Source of the DNA: Cyclospora cayetanensis
Lineage: Eukaryota; Apicomplexa; Conoidasida; Eucoccidiorida; Eimeriidae
Reading direction: 5' to 3'
DNA length: 64,000 nt
NCBI RefSeq assembly: GCF_002999335.1
Contig: NW_020312766.1
Location: forward strand, 95,338-159,337
Shown here: in pieces, positions 46,201 to 57,739 of the stretch
Position numbering within the stretch: position 1 is the stretch's first letter
Layout: every line of letters starts with the position of its first letter
Made by a program: the position numbers and the translations under genes
The notes under the pieces: generated by a model
What the model saw: only the letters and a program-made list of their open reading frames with translations
What the model was told of the DNA's origin: nothing
Database searches by the model: none

Positions 46201-49200
46201 CGTGGATCCCCACGCGGCTCAACTTGTTCTCTGGCAGCGTCGAGTTGGCTCCGTTCTACTGCTGCCGCTGCTGCTGCAGCACAAGGTTCTCCCTGAGCTG
46301 CCACAGCAAGAGCTGGATGTACTGAGATACCACAGCACGTCTTTCCGCTCATGTAGTCACCTGCTACTCGATAGGACGCCTATCACCCAGCAGCAGCAAG
46401 AACGGACTCCCACTAAGCGTCATCAGCAGCCGCAGCTGCAGCAGCAACAGCAACAACAACAGGAGCAGCCTGCGGTCCCCCGCTTCTTCGGCAGTTCTAT
46501 CCTCCTCAGTTTCAACTACATTGCTGGAACCAACAGCAACCTACGATTGCGTTTAGCGGCTCTCTCAGGTTTGCGGCAGCTCCTTCGACCCCTGCTGCAG
46601 CTGTTAGCTGCAATCAGAAGGGAACGTGCTGCATTGCAGCAGAAGCGACACCTTCAGAAACATGACGCCAGCCCTCTGGTGACTCCAAAAGAACTCGAAA
46701 AGGCCTTGGCTACTGTGGCTGACGTTCTCGAAGCCTTGCTTCTGCAGTGGGCTGCCATGCTTATCCAGTCGCTCACACTGTGTGCTACACTGGAGCAGCC
46801 GCAGTGCCTGTGCAGCTGCCTAAGCAACCTGAGCAGCAAGGGGGATGTACAACACGCACTGACCTCAATGAGGCCTCTGTGCGATGCCTTGTTGCTGCAA
46901 CTCGCTGCTGCCGTCGGTGTGGAACCCCTACAAGAGCCGTTGATGCAGCGGCTGCAAGCGCTGCTGCACGACAGTGGACAGCTTCTGCAGTACGTGGCTC
47001 AGCCTGAAGCAGCAGCAGCAGCTATACAAGCAAGGGCGTCGGCGCAGATGCTGGAGGCAGATGCCATTCTGTGGCTCCTGCTACAGCTCGTTGCTCATCA
47101 CGATGCCCGCCCCCATGTTATTCCCCCCGTGCTGGAGCAGGCAGCATCGCAGTTGTTGCTACAGCCGAGTTGTTGTCAGGTGCATCAACAGCAACGGGAA
47201 GAGCAGCAACGCCGTCCACAACAGCAAATTTGTGCTGAATGCGGAGTGACTCCCTTTGCTGCCTCTTCTTGGGGTACACGCGCCTCCTTTGCTGGCGCTT
47301 TAGTGGCATTTCTCGCAGCTGCGAGGCAACCTGCTGCCGCAGCAGGAGCCAGCCCAGCAGAAGCGGATCGTCCCTTTCGCTATCTGCAGCTCGTGGCAGG
47401 ATGGACAGCTGCCTTAGGGAAGTTATGCAAGCTCAATGGCAGCAACAGCAGCAGCAACTGCCCACCGACGCAGCAGCCACCCTTGGGCTTGGTGCTTTTC
47501 CGGCGAATGTCTTTCGCCGTGCTGCAGCTTTTGCTGTCTGTCGAGATGCATCTGCAACATCACGCAGCAGCCGTAGACAGGATCTGCGCGGATGCAGCAG
47601 CAATGGCGAGAGCAGCGACAGCAGCAGCAACAGTCTTGAAAGCAGGCACGTCTGTTCTGTCTTCGCAGCTGCAGGAGTTGCCGCAGCTGACCCCTGCCGC
47701 TGCAGTGATGCCTCCAAGCTGCTGCTTGCTCTCGGTGATGCGCACCTCGTTTTCAAGCGTGGCGCAGTTATTTCGGCTGCAGCAAGTGCTGAAAGTACGT
47801 CTCATTCAACGCCAGCATATGACAGACACCCCTTCAGGATGCTCTCATGAAATGCCTGATCTGGCAACGGTGACAACGGCAGGAGAAGATCTCGTTGCTT
47901 CCTGCAAACGATATTTAAGCCAAGACTTTTTCGCTGCGCTGACAAACAGCCCGCCGACTGCTCCCAGAGATGCAGTGAGAGCTGCTGCTGCTGCTGCTGC
48001 TCTTCCTCCAGTGGGGCTGTCTGTACACCTCACTGCGAAGCAGAAGGCGGTGGCTGTGCGGCAGTTCTTGCTGGTTGCTGCCTTTTCGTCCAGCATTGCG
48101 AGCCAGCTGCAGCAGCGACAGCTGGACAGTGGTGTGCAGCAACAGCAGCAACACCAGCAGCCACAGCAACAGCAGCACGAGGCGCCTCTGCCCCCGCGTG
48201 ATGTTTTGTCCCTTCGTGGCTTTGCGGTCGTGCTGCAAGAGAAGGCACAGACGCTACAAAACTTGCTGCTGCACTCACCAGATGCCAGCCCAGGCAACAA
48301 AAACAGCAGCAGCAGCAACGATGTGTCTGCACTGGTGCTTGGGATCTTAGAGGAATGTGGCGCTGCTATATGTGCCACTGCACCGCTAAGCCGTTATCAC
48401 GTGCAAGAAGCCCGTGATCTGCTTATTCAGTTGCTGATGCTGCTGTCTCCTCTATGCAGCTGCTACCAGCCAAAGCAGCGTAGCAGACAGGAGGCACACT
48501 CCCACGTCTCGAGTTGCAGCAGCAGCAGCAGCAATACGGCAGAAGGCAGCAATGACAGCGGCAATGGCGGCGGTAGCTGCGCAAATGGCAGGGAATGCGG
48601 CCTGTTGCAGCTGCAGACACACAAGTGGATATCTCGAGTGCTGCTGCCACTGGTATGCTGTCTCTCCACCTCGCAACAGCACTCAGAGGAAGCACTGGCA
48701 GTGGTGCTGCAGCTGCTGCTGCTGCTTCTTCAGCACGCACTTGCAAGCTGTCCCTTTATTGCGTCACAAGAGGCAGCGAGTGAGCGCCGACGGCCTTCTA
48801 AGAGAGTGCAAGGAGTCGCGTCTGGTGGAGTGGTATCCATGAAGAAGGGCAGCAGCAGCAGCCGTGGCAGCAGTGGCAGTACAGCACTACCCACAGCGTC
48901 GGCAGCAGTAACAGCCATTCAGGCAACTTGTATTGGGGGAAATCCCTCCGTGAGTGCTGCGGTGCTAAAGCTCCTTAGCAAGCAGCACCAGCTGCTGGTT
49001 GCCCTCTTCCAGTGCCTCTCCACCTGCTTGCGTCTACCCTTGCCTTGCCTGTTTTTACTGCGGCAGCAACAAAGCCAGATGCTACTGCAGCAGCTGTTGC
49101 TGCTCACTCTGCAATACATCCTCCCCGCAGCAATACGCCTTGCGAAGCACGAGGACAGCTCAGCAGCAGGAGTGCCTGCAGACGCCTCGGCGGGAAAAAA

Positions 49201-50466
49201 CAGTGCGTGGTCGCATGCACTGCTACAAGCAGCGCTGCAATTCGTGTTATCTCTGTCACGAGTCTCCAGAGGAGAGCTGCTGCCTTTTCGGGAGGGAAAC
49301 GGGCTGTGCCTAGTTGCTGCGGAGCTGCGTCCTCCCGAGCAGCAACAATTCGTGAAGCAGCAGCAAAAACGTCAAAAGCTGCAAAGTGGCGTCCGTGGCA
49401 GTGGAAATGCTCCGGCAGCAGCAAAAGCTGCAACAGTCGGTACGGCGACTGCAGAGGAACTACCGAATCCGCATGCCTCGGAGCGATCAGCAGAAGAATG
49501 CGAGTCACTCTATCACGCCTTTCAGCGCGTGCTGCGGTACTGTGCTGCGGCTGCAACACGGCTGCTGCAGAAGCAGTGCGAGTATTCGCTGACGCTTCTG
49601 CTAGAAACCTACGCGCTGCAGCAGCTGGGGTTCTGGATGCCTGCCCCCTGTAGCGGCTTTGCAGCCGTGGCTGCAGCAGACGATGGCAGCGTGTTAACCG
49701 CAGCGGCGCTTGAGGCTGCCTCCGGAGCTACACAGCAGACTGCGGTGAAAGAGGAACTAGGAGATTTAGCGGCCCCCCTGCAGCAGAAGCTCCAACCGCA
49801 GCTGCAGCATTTGCAGCAGCAGGAGCTCTGGAAGCAGCTTGGTCAAAGGGCTCACCAAAAAGCGACGTGCACGGAGCTGCTTCTGCACTGGGCAGCAGCT
49901 CTCCTGTGGGGAGATGGGGGGTTCTGTCGCAGCAGCAGTATTTCCTCGTGCAGCGGCCAAATTCTGGCGATGCAGGCTGCTCTGCAGCAGCAGCAGCATC
50001 TGAGCATTATCACGTATGGAAAGAGCAGCAAGGAGCTGCAGGCCCCGATGCATGCAGGAGCCGCTGCTGCATGGCGGAGTGCAGAAAAAGTATGCTGGCA
50101 GCTCTTGGGAACGCTGTTGCTGCCTGCTGCAGCGACAGGAGGAGAACTGCCTTCCGTATTGGGTCTTGACACCAATATACTCCCTCCCTGTGGAGCAGAT
50201 ACACCCGTTTCCAGCAGCAGCAGCACAACTGGCAAAAACTTGAGAAACGGTTGCAAGTCTGAAGCCGCCAGCATGGCGCCCATCGCTGCCGTCCCCTCTC
50301 TCGAGGTGTCGGACTCCTGGAAGATTATTGCGACTTTGCACATGTTCCTAGGTGTTTCGCTGCCTGCGGGAGCTACTGCAGTTGCGGCTGCAGTTTGCGG
50401 CAGCAGCTGCAGCCGCAGGTGTACTGGCAACTTGGCAGCACCCCAAGATGCAGCAGATGTCAAAGC

Positions 50467-50500
<34 letters not shown>

Positions 50501-50628
50501 TTCTGCGTCTGTTGTGGCGTGCAGCTCGTCGGTGGGAGCTGCTGTCGCAGGTTACGAAGAGGGGTGGGGCCTCCTCTGTGTCCATGGATATCGGTGTTTC
50601 GGCACTCAGAATCCGTATCGCAACAGCA

Positions 50629-50661
<33 letters not shown>

Positions 50662-50985
50662 CATCTGCTGTTGTTGTGCTGGGGTTGTCTGGTACGCTCG
50701 CCTTCTTGTCAGGACAGCTGCTGCGTATCCATCGGCAATAGGCTGTCTCTCTAGCAGCAGCAGTGCACGTGGTGTCCATACACCCCTGGGCCCTTATTGG
50801 GTTGGCCACAACTACAGCAGCAGCTCGGCAGCGACGCAGCAAGAGCCCTCCGCAGTGGCTGCCTTGCATGCACCCCCTTTGTTGTTGCTCCATCCGTTCC
50901 AGGAGTTGTTAGGACTTGCGTGTTACGAGCAGCAGGCGTCGCTGTTGCAGCAGCAACAGCAGCAGCAACAGCCGAGCGCGGTAGC

Positions 50986-51020
<35 letters not shown>

Positions 51021-51637
51021 TGCAGCAGACGGCGTCTCTGCAATTCTTCCAGCAGCAGATGCCGCTGCAGTTGCAAGTGCTCCCCACAGCAGCTTTACCA
51101 CCCATCATTTTGGCAGCGGAAGAAGTCGCACAGCAGCTGCACTTCGTGGTGACTGAGCAGCTGCGACTGCTGCTTCGGCAAGGCCCCCTTTTGCTGGCGC
51201 TACTTCGCACACGAGTTGCTGCCAGTGATCTGTTGCGACTTGCTGCTGCTCTACAACAGCACGACTGGATAGAACAACAGGCAGTGTACTACTGCGACGA
51301 CACGGCTGCAGCAGCAGCTCTGTCTCACAAGCAACGTTTGCTTCTCCAGCTGGAGATGGCGCGTCAAAAGGGAGACTCCTTGCAGCTCCTCGAGTTCTTA
51401 GCGCCTCCAACCCCAGTAACCGTCGCCCTGCCCTCGCCTTCCGGAAGCCGTGCCGTCCCTCGCCTCGGGGGTGCAGCTGCAGCAGCAGCAGAAGCTGCTG
51501 CTGCTGCTGCGGGAGCAACTGGTGAGTCGGCTGTCGAGACACCCAGCAAGCTTAGGCCAGGACTTGCTGGCAACATCGCGGCTCAGAGGACTAGGTGCAA
51601 GACCACCCGGCGAAGCGTCAGGCCCAGTCATAGCTAG
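43285..51637 (+). CDS. giant helical protein of unknown function (about 2,500 aa)
   Basis: Best-supported exons are an open block ending at 45275, then 45485-45603, then 45818-51637. They join in phase as ..LLEVH-G-SVALRCGWC.. and ..GFLR/VHTCG... The block before 45275 is open from 43562, with its first firm ATG at 43706. A likely first exon lies at 43285-43349 (MQPLQQHQYLYQFAVEEIPA, donor GTGAGT), but its link to the block is unresolved. The last exon alone is 1,939 codons without a stop. The product is Leu/Ala-rich and predicted mostly helical, with poly-Gln (50987-51019), poly-Ser (about 50466-50503) and poly-Ala stretches, and no clear membrane span or catalytic motif. I recognise no family; a HEAT/ARM-type scaffold is the neutral description. 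A GTGAGT sequence at about 51531 could splice out the last 35 codons into a downstream exon. Confidence 0.65.
50987..51019 (+). repeat. CAG run (poly-Gln)
   Basis: Eleven uninterrupted CAG codons inside the giant plus-strand gene, with further CAG/CAA runs on both sides. Confidence 0.9.
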
Positions 51638-53149
51638 CCAGCTATCTAGAGAGAGAGAGAGAGAAAGGGAGACAAGGCCGTCACTGATACGGCTCTCCGG
51701 GAAGCTGGGACTAGCCTTTCAATGATCCGGTAGCTAGCTGGCTACGAGCCCAACTCGTGTTAACAACTCCCACGCATTGCAGACACATGTGTAAGATATT
51801 TTCTCGAGGCTGGCTTTGACCACGCTTATCTAACTAGGTAGATAAAGAATACACACAGGTTCTAGCTTTGCTTTGAACCTCCTGACACAGATGCTGCAGC
51901 TTCTGCTTTTGCAGATTTATGGTCTCGGCGGCCTGTGCGTCTGACTGTTGGTGCCACGCCCATAGACGGGCAATCGCACTATACTCAGCCTTGCAAAGAG
52001 AGGGAGCTGCGGTATGTAGAGAACCATTGGCTTGCGCTTCACCTTAGCTATTACAACTTCGACTGCTATCGGTATTCGAGCCACTCCGGTGGGGGAGCAA
52101 CCCGAAGACGCGCGGCCTATCCAATCCACTGCGATGGTGGTGTCTGCCGAACTTTGTATGATTCGCAGTAGTGTCTCTATTTGGAATAGCGATAATTTAC
52201 AACAGCACTCTTGGCAGCGGCAGGCACACCTCTACGACTTCCAGCGCCGCGGTAGTCGTACCAGCAGTACTGGGCAAGGCTTAACCAGTGGTGGCATGTC
52301 AGCACCAGCAACAGCACACAGGAGGCCCCCCCCACCCCCAGCAACCGCAAATAGAACAACTTAAATAGCCATGGTCAGCTAACAAGAGGATTTTATAGCT
52401 TGGGATCAGGCCCAATTCTTGATGGCCCTTTTCCCCGTGGCACCCTGGGAACTTCTGGAGCATAAGCAGAGCATGCTGCATATACGTGCTGCTGCTGCTT
52501 TTGTTGCCTCTAAGATAGGCGCCTCACCCAGGCAACACAACTCCATGTGCTGTTTGCAGGAAGTGCCAAACGCTGCAACAGGGTGGCTGTACACCCCGCT
52601 GCCCATAGACGGCGGGAGCTCTTTGCTGGCTGGCACCGTTTAATTCGGTCACTGCAGCATAAGCCCCAGCTTCTGCTGTTGCTTTTTTTATTGGCTACCT
52701 CTTTGCTGTTTTAAACGCGGGGAGTACCCTGCTGCTGCTGCTGCCGCTACAAAACGCAAGGGCGAAAATATCGTCAAAGCCAACGAACAAAATGCGCGGC
52801 ACATTCCCCGGTAGAGCAACAGCGGCCCCTGTGCTGCTGCTGCTGCTGTTGCAAAGACAAGATAACGCAGCGACAAGGCAACACCAAGCACCCAAGAGAG
52901 GCCTTCTAACAACACCGGCCCCTCTTGCTGCTCTTGTCGCTGCTGTTTCTGTCGACACCGCACTACTGCAACGAGAAGTGAACAAATACTTCAAAACAAT
53001 AAAAGAAGCCAAACATCGCTGCTGCTGTTGCTTTTGCTGCGGGTGGTTCGCTGCTGTTCGAACGTTCACGACAGAGAACCATCCATGTTCTGGATGTTGC
53101 AGCGGCGGCTACTCTACAGCGTAAGATATGGCAGCCCTAAAGGGCAGAT
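51638..53149. other. convergent intergenic region with GA microsatellite
   Basis: A (GA)n run lies at about 51,645-51,665 just after the giant gene. Short frames on both strands follow. A plausible downstream exon (acceptor CTTTTGCAG at about 51,913, frame open to 52,171) could belong to the giant gene if the GTGAGT at 51,531 is used. The minus strand also has an open frame at 51917-52129. None can be assigned. The right part should hold the 3' UTR of the AP2 gene. Confidence 0.4.
52422..52643 (+). CDS. unassigned short open frame (73 aa)
   Basis: ATG at 52422, starting MALFPVAPWELLEHKQSM, with fairly natural composition and stop at 52641. There is no family motif and no neighbouring exon that can be joined with confidence. 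It may be a terminal exon or chance. Confidence 0.2.
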   Translation: MALFPVAPWELLEHKQSMLHIRAAAAFVASKIGASPRQHNSMCCLQEVPNAATGWLYTPLPIDGGSSLLAGTV

Positions 53150-56100
53150 TTAGGCTGGAATTCGATGTTTTTTGCCTCTGCTGGCTAGGAGGGCAGCAGC
53201 ATCAGCATCCATATCCCCTAGGTGACCCTCGTGCATTTCAGCATCTTCAATGGTTTGCTGCTGCTGCTGCCGTTCCTGCAGCAAGCGGTGTTGCTGCACT
53301 TCGCGCAGCTGCTGCACGGCCTCTCGAAGGCGTGCAGAGTCTTGCTGCTGCTGGTGGCCACCCGGTGCAGCAGCAGCAGCAGCAGCAACTGCTGCAGTGG
53401 CTTCTGGCTGCGACTGGGAAGAAACAGCCCCCAGTGACTGCAGCAGGTCCTGTAGGCATGGGAGCAGCGACGAAGTCGAAGTGTCATGTTGTCGCTGCTG
53501 GTCTTCAGCCATGCCCGTGGGGGTGTGTAGGTGGTTGCTTCCATCCTGGCCTTGTTGCAGCTGATGCAGCAGCTGCTGCAGGCGCTGCTGCACTTGCTGC
53601 TGCAACTCTCTTGGCGAACAGACAGACGCAGAATCCGGCGAAAGAGACTGCTGCTGGAGAGACCCTCCACGACTTCGGGAAATCTCTTGCAGCGGCAGTG
53701 CAGGCGTATTCCCCCGCCTCTTGCTGACGACGCCTGCGCTGGCTGCAGTGCTCGTGTTGCTTCCAGCCAAGCTGCTGCTGCTGTTGTTGCCTTTTCCTTG
53801 AGTGCCTAAAGAGGCTAGAAGCGAGGCAACTGCCGCAAAAGGCGAGTCGCTGCCGCTCTGAGGCAGCAGGGGATTATCCGCCGTTGTCACGCCGTTCTGC
53901 TGCCTCCCTGTAGGCGTAGCCGAGATCTCTCCCCCCATGCTGCTATTGCAGTTTTTCCTAAAATCGCTGGGGGAGGAGTACCCTGTACGGGTGCCTCCCC
54001 GTCCTCTGCTAGGCCCCTCCAACAGCAGCTGCTGTTGCTCAGGATCTTCCTGCTGCCTCTCCAGTTTGCACAGACCCCCGCTGCAGGAGTCACCTGAAGT
54101 GCCGCAGCAGCAGCCGTTTGTGCTGCAGCAACAGGCGCTACTGCTGTTTCCTCCGGGTGTGCTGCTGCTACTCGGAGTGGGGACGCTGCTGGCTGTGCCG
54201 CCATCAGCGATGCACCCTGCAGCTGCCAGCAGGAAAGTGGTGGCGAACTGCTGCTGATGCAGCTGCTGCAACTGCTGCAGCTGCTGGAGGCGTTGCAGCT
54301 GCTCCAGCTGCAACGCATACCCCGTCGTCTCGGCCTGAGAAAGCAGCGAATCTCCCGACCGCTGCCGTTGCTGCGGCTGCTGCGCTGTCGACGCGGCCGT
54401 TGCCGAGGAATGCATCTGCAACAGCAGCAGCTGCTGCATCACCTGCTGCTGCGCAAGCATCATGGCAGCCGCAGCCGCTGCGGAGTGGAAAAGCGACATT
54501 CCCTTCTTCAGACCCTCCTCGGATCGCAAGACTTCCTCCTCCACGGCGGCTGCAGAGAGCAAAGGCGGTAGAGGCGCTGCTGTCGCGGCTGCCCCCAAAA
54601 AACTCGTAGGCGTATTCGCCGTGACGCTATTTGCATTGCTGCCAGTAACACTGCACCTGCTACTGTTGCCACCGTTGGCAACGCCCGACGCAGCGGCAGC
54701 TGCTGCTGCTTCCTGCTGCTGCTGTCGCTGGCTACGTAGCAGATCCAGCTCCATGTCCCTTCGCGCCTGTAACGCCTTCTCCCTTGCCCTCTCGAAGCCA
54801 TAGAGCTTCGAGGAGAAATACTTCTTGAGGATCTTCCCGCCTGCGCGACAAGCAGCCACGAAGCACGATGCAAGAGCTCCTTGCCGCCTCAACATGCCCC
54901 CAACCACGCCAGCCAGAAGCCTCGACGCTTTTAGCCAGCCGGCGCACGAATCTCGAAGAGGAGCAGCGGCATCGCTGCACTCGACAGCAGCAGCAGCACT
55001 CGACAGCAGCAGCACGCGACACGGACAGAGGGAAAATCGCGGCGACTTACCGACGTGCAGACGCGCTACCCACGAGTTATCGTAACGACTAAAATGGACT
55101 CCAAGCTGTCGCAGCTGGTTGTCGGATGGCTGTTGCCTCTCGTTGCGCATGTGTATCCATTCGTCTTGTCTGGAACCACTGCGATCTCTTCCTGGATGCC
55201 GCAGCAGCATCTCGTTCGTTTGTTGTTGCTTCATCGAAGACAGCTCGCCCGAAGGGCTGCCGCTGCCGCAACTGCCTCCAACAGCAGCGGCTTCTAAACC
55301 GCTAGCTGCAGAGGCCACGGCATCCAAGGCATGCGGATCTAGCGAGGAGGAGCGACGACTCCTTGTCTGCTGTGTAGACCGCTTCTGCTGCTTGCTGCTG
55401 CTGCCTGCGCTGCTCCCCGTGCTGCTGCACAGCCGCTGCCCCTGATCCAAGAGATCGCGCCTGGCGAGTTGCCGCTTTGGACGCGTGGAGGCTCTCGTGC
55501 TCCGTCCGATGGAGGCGACACTTCCTTCCGAGGCAGCCGAAGGAGAGGGCCTTGCTGAAACAGCGGTAGAGGCGGCAGCCGTTGCGGCTGCAGACGTGAG
55601 CGCAGCCTGCAGTCCTAGTGGTCGGCGGGATGCGAGCCGGCTCGTGTTGGTGCCGCTTCGCTGCTGCTGCCGCTGCAGCAAAAATTCGTCGTCTTCGATC
55701 TCAGCAGCTGCCGCGGTTGCTGCTTCAGACGCGGAAGGGCTGCTGACAGGCTGACTGGTGGAGCTGCAGCTCTTGCTGCTCTCCGCCGGGCCGCTGCTGC
55801 CATCGCTACTCCGTGTGCTGCACGGAATCACCGAAAATGGAGCTGCGAGACTTGGAGGATTGCCTCGGCTTTGCTGCAGCCGCTTTCTCGCATCTGGCGA
55901 GGCCCCCACATCATCCCCATCTGGAGACCACCCCGGTAGGGGGGGGGCCCCTGCTGCCTGCTGCTCCGTGGCAGCGGAGGAAACTGGAAGCTCCTGCAGC
56001 AGCAGTTGCTGCAGTTGCTGCGCAGCGCAGGGTGTTGGATCAGCCGCGGCAGCCATTGCGGGGAGCCCAGAAGTGGCGAAGCGGCAGCCGCTGCCGCTGT

Positions 56101-56554
56101 GCCCCTGCCGCTGGTGTTGCTGCAGTAGGCAGGCGGGTGCTGCACGGCGTGCTGCAGCGGAAGCAGCAGCAACTGCAAAGTGCCACAAAAGTAAAGTGGG
56201 AAGGCAGGAAGTGGGGGTTTGCCGCTGTGGCGGAGATGCAGGAGAAGACCAGCGGACTGCTGCTGCTGCCCCGGCTTGCGGCGCTGCGGGGAGATGGGAT
56301 CGGCTGCTGCTGCACAAGGGGGCAGCAGCAGCAGCAGCAGCTAAGCAGCAACTCTGCCTCTGAAGTAGAAGTAGAAGCTTACAAGCAAAAAAAACAGAAA
56401 AGCGGCAAGTGCGGCAGCGAAATGCAAGCACCTGCTGCTGTTGCACCTCGATGTTGCGGTGCGGCTGCAGCAAAACGGGGCAGCAGCTCCTGCAGCAGTC
56501 CCTGGTTGCAGTAGCTCCTGCAATGGCGTAAAAGAGCAGCAGCACCAGCTGCAA
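53150..56554 (-). CDS. AP2-domain transcription factor (ApiAP2 type), 2 exons
   Basis: Minus-strand exons 56554-55051 and 54840-53150 join in phase 1 and give up to 1,064 residues. The join restores one AP2 domain. The first half is RQLGVHFSRYDNSWVARLHV at the end of exon 1, the second half GGKILKKYFSSKLYGFERAR plus EKALQARRDMEL at the start of exon 2 (about residues 482-530). The pattern GV.f....W.A.....GK...KyFs...yGfe.Ar..A...R is the ApiAP2 fold, a plant-like DNA-binding domain that provides most specific transcription factors in apicomplexans. It acts in the nucleus. The rest is low-complexity Ser/Gln/Ala sequence, with a Gln-rich C-terminal region that may be coiled-coil. The first 166 residues are Cys/Leu-rich and unlike the rest, so the true start may be the Met at 56056. 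Target site and stage of expression cannot be read from the sequence. Confidence 0.8.
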   Translation of the reverse strand: MQLVLLLFYAIAGATATRDCCRSCCPVLLQPHRNIEVQQQQVLAFRCRTCRFSVFFACKLLLLLQRQSCCLAAAAAAAPLCSSSRSHLPAAPQAGAAAAVRWSSPASPPQRQTPTSCLPTLLLWHFAVAAASAAARRAAPACLLQQHQRQGHSGSGCRFATSGLPAMAAAADPTPCAAQQLQQLLLQELPVSSAATEQQAAGAPPLPGWSPDGDDVGASPDARKRLQQSRGNPPSLAAPFSVIPCSTRSSDGSSGPAESSKSCSSTSQPVSSPSASEAATAAAAEIEDDEFLLQRQQQRSGTNTSRLASRRPLGLQAALTSAAATAAASTAVSARPSPSAASEGSVASIGRSTRASTRPKRQLARRDLLDQGQRLCSSTGSSAGSSSKQQKRSTQQTRSRRSSSLDPHALDAVASAASGLEAAAVGGSCGSGSPSGELSSMKQQQTNEMLLRHPGRDRSGSRQDEWIHMRNERQQPSDNQLRQLGVHFSRYDNSWVARLHVGKSPRFSLCPCRVLLLSSAAAAVECSDAAAPLRDSCAGWLKASRLLAGVVGGMLRRQGALASCFVAACRAGGKILKKYFSSKLYGFERAREKALQARRDMELDLLRSQRQQQQEAAAAAAASGVANGGNSSRCSVTGSNANSVTANTPTSFLGAAATAAPLPPLLSAAAVEEEVLRSEEGLKKGMSLFHSAAAAAAMMLAQQQVMQQLLLLQMHSSATAASTAQQPQQRQRSGDSLLSQAETTGYALQLEQLQRLQQLQQLQQLHQQQFATTFLLAAAGCIADGGTASSVPTPSSSSTPGGNSSSACCCSTNGCCCGTSGDSCSGGLCKLERQQEDPEQQQLLLEGPSRGRGGTRTGYSSPSDFRKNCNSSMGGEISATPTGRQQNGVTTADNPLLPQSGSDSPFAAVASLLASLGTQGKGNNSSSSLAGSNTSTAASAGVVSKRRGNTPALPLQEISRSRGGSLQQQSLSPDSASVCSPRELQQQVQQRLQQLLHQLQQGQDGSNHLHTPTGMAEDQQRQHDTSTSSLLPCLQDLLQSLGAVSSQSQPEATAAVAAAAAAAPGGHQQQQDSARLREAVQQLREVQQHRLLQERQQQQQTIEDAEMHEGHLGDMDADAAALLASRGKKHRIPA

Positions 56555-57331
56555 CTGAAAGAAAGCAGATTATCTACCACAGCCGATGCCGCAGGCGAAA
56601 GGAGGAAGCAGTTCGGATTGCTGCTCCTTCTGCTACTGCGGCTGCTGCTGCTGCAACAGACCACTAGCAACTGTAGCAGCAGCCGTCGGGGCGGGGGTGG
56701 GCAGCAGCAGCTGCTGCAGCTTCTACCAGGGTGTGCGTGAGGCAGTAAAAAAATGGTAACCTTCAGGAGGTAGATCCACGTATAAACTGATGGGCTTCTG
56801 TTATTCTTAGCGGCTTTTGGTACTGAAGCTGCGGGAGTGCCACTATCGTGCCTGTGCTCCCGCTACAACTGCTACTGCTACTGTGGTGCATGGCATGTGG
56901 CTGCGGTGCTCCAGCAGCCGCGGGCAGTGTTCTCGAGAAACTTGATTTTGGCTTAGCCTTTGGTGCTGCGTCTCTGTTACAGTTGCTGAAACTCCAGCAG
57001 CTTCATGTTGCCGCCACAGATGCATCCACAATATCTCGTCTGTTAGACGAGAATCTGCCTCTGCTGCCCCCCTGCAGCAGCAGAATGAGCGAACCTTGGT
57101 TCTCTGACGGTGCAGGAATCCCCAGCGGCCCCTAGGCTGCCGGTTCTACTGCAACGCAGTGGGAAACTTTTATCAAGGCATCGATCCCGCCCAGCCGGCA
57201 GCAGAAGCTGCGCCAGCCCCTACCTATCAAGGCAAAGCTAGGCCCTCCTGTTTGCCCAGGCAGCCAGCGGCCTTAGGCACCTAAACTTAACGCCTATTGA
57301 ATCGTCAACAACGGCAGCACTTTCGGCAGCC
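56555..57331. promoter_or_regulatory. divergent promoter region between AP2 gene and uL14m gene
   Basis: About 0.8 kb between divergently read genes. A plus frame at about 56848-57135 begins with a signal-peptide-like hydrophobic stretch but has no ATG at its start and no family match. No defined promoter element is recognised. Confidence 0.35.
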
Positions 57332-57739
57332 ATGGCGGCAGCAGGGTTTGGGGGAGTTTTCCGGATCTCGCCGTTGTTGCTGGGGCTTCAAAAGCAGTCT
57401 ATGGTGCGCTGTTGCGACGGCTCGGGGGTTTTGAAGGCATGCATCATCGGGTTAGGCAACAGGCGGCATGGGGGTGGGGTTCCTGGCGACAGGGTGCGTC
57501 TTTCGGTGCGCGATAGACAGCAACAGCAGCAACAACAGCAGCGGCAACAAAAGATGCCCTTAGGTCTCATTGTGCGCTCCCGCAAAGAGAAACGACGCAA
57601 AGACGGATCCTACATTTCCTTTGGCGACAATGCATGCGTACTTATAAGCAAGAACAAGTTGGCCGAGGGCCCCATCAAGGGCCCCGTCCCCTTTGATATT
57701 AGCCACAACGCAAAACTTCTGGCGAAGGCTCTTCTCTGA
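57332..57739 (+). CDS. MRPL14: mitochondrial-type ribosomal protein uL14 (L14)
   Basis: Single exon, 135 residues. Conserved L14 text runs through the protein: SMVRCCDGSGVLKACIIGLG (family: ..v.DNSGa......v.g), PGDRVRLSVRD, MPLGLIVRSRKEKRRKDGSY, ISFGDNACVLISKNKLAEGP and IKGPVPFDI. This is the bacterial-type form (RtdGsYi.Fd.NAcVii....p.GtrifGPV), so it belongs to an organelle ribosome of the 50S type. The short N-terminal leader is compatible with mitochondrial import. An apicoplast destination is possible, but apicoplast L14 is normally encoded in that organelle's genome. L14 sits on the subunit interface and helps form an intersubunit bridge. A run of eight Gln interrupts the protein between RLSVRDR and KMPLGL, in a loop position. 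Confidence 0.85.
   Translation: MAAAGFGGVFRISPLLLGLQKQSMVRCCDGSGVLKACIIGLGNRRHGGGVPGDRVRLSVRDRQQQQQQQQRQQKMPLGLIVRSRKEKRRKDGSYISFGDNACVLISKNKLAEGPIKGPVPFDISHNAKLLAKALL

Noticed and set aside
52695..53124. Overlapping plus and minus frames of about 110-124 codons
   Set aside because: Both are triplet-biased, with no splice links to neighbours. They most likely lie in the 3' UTR of the AP2 gene.
56848..57135. Frame with a signal-peptide-like start upstream of uL14m
   Set aside because: It begins at GTG, not ATG. No family likeness and it lies in a divergent promoter region.
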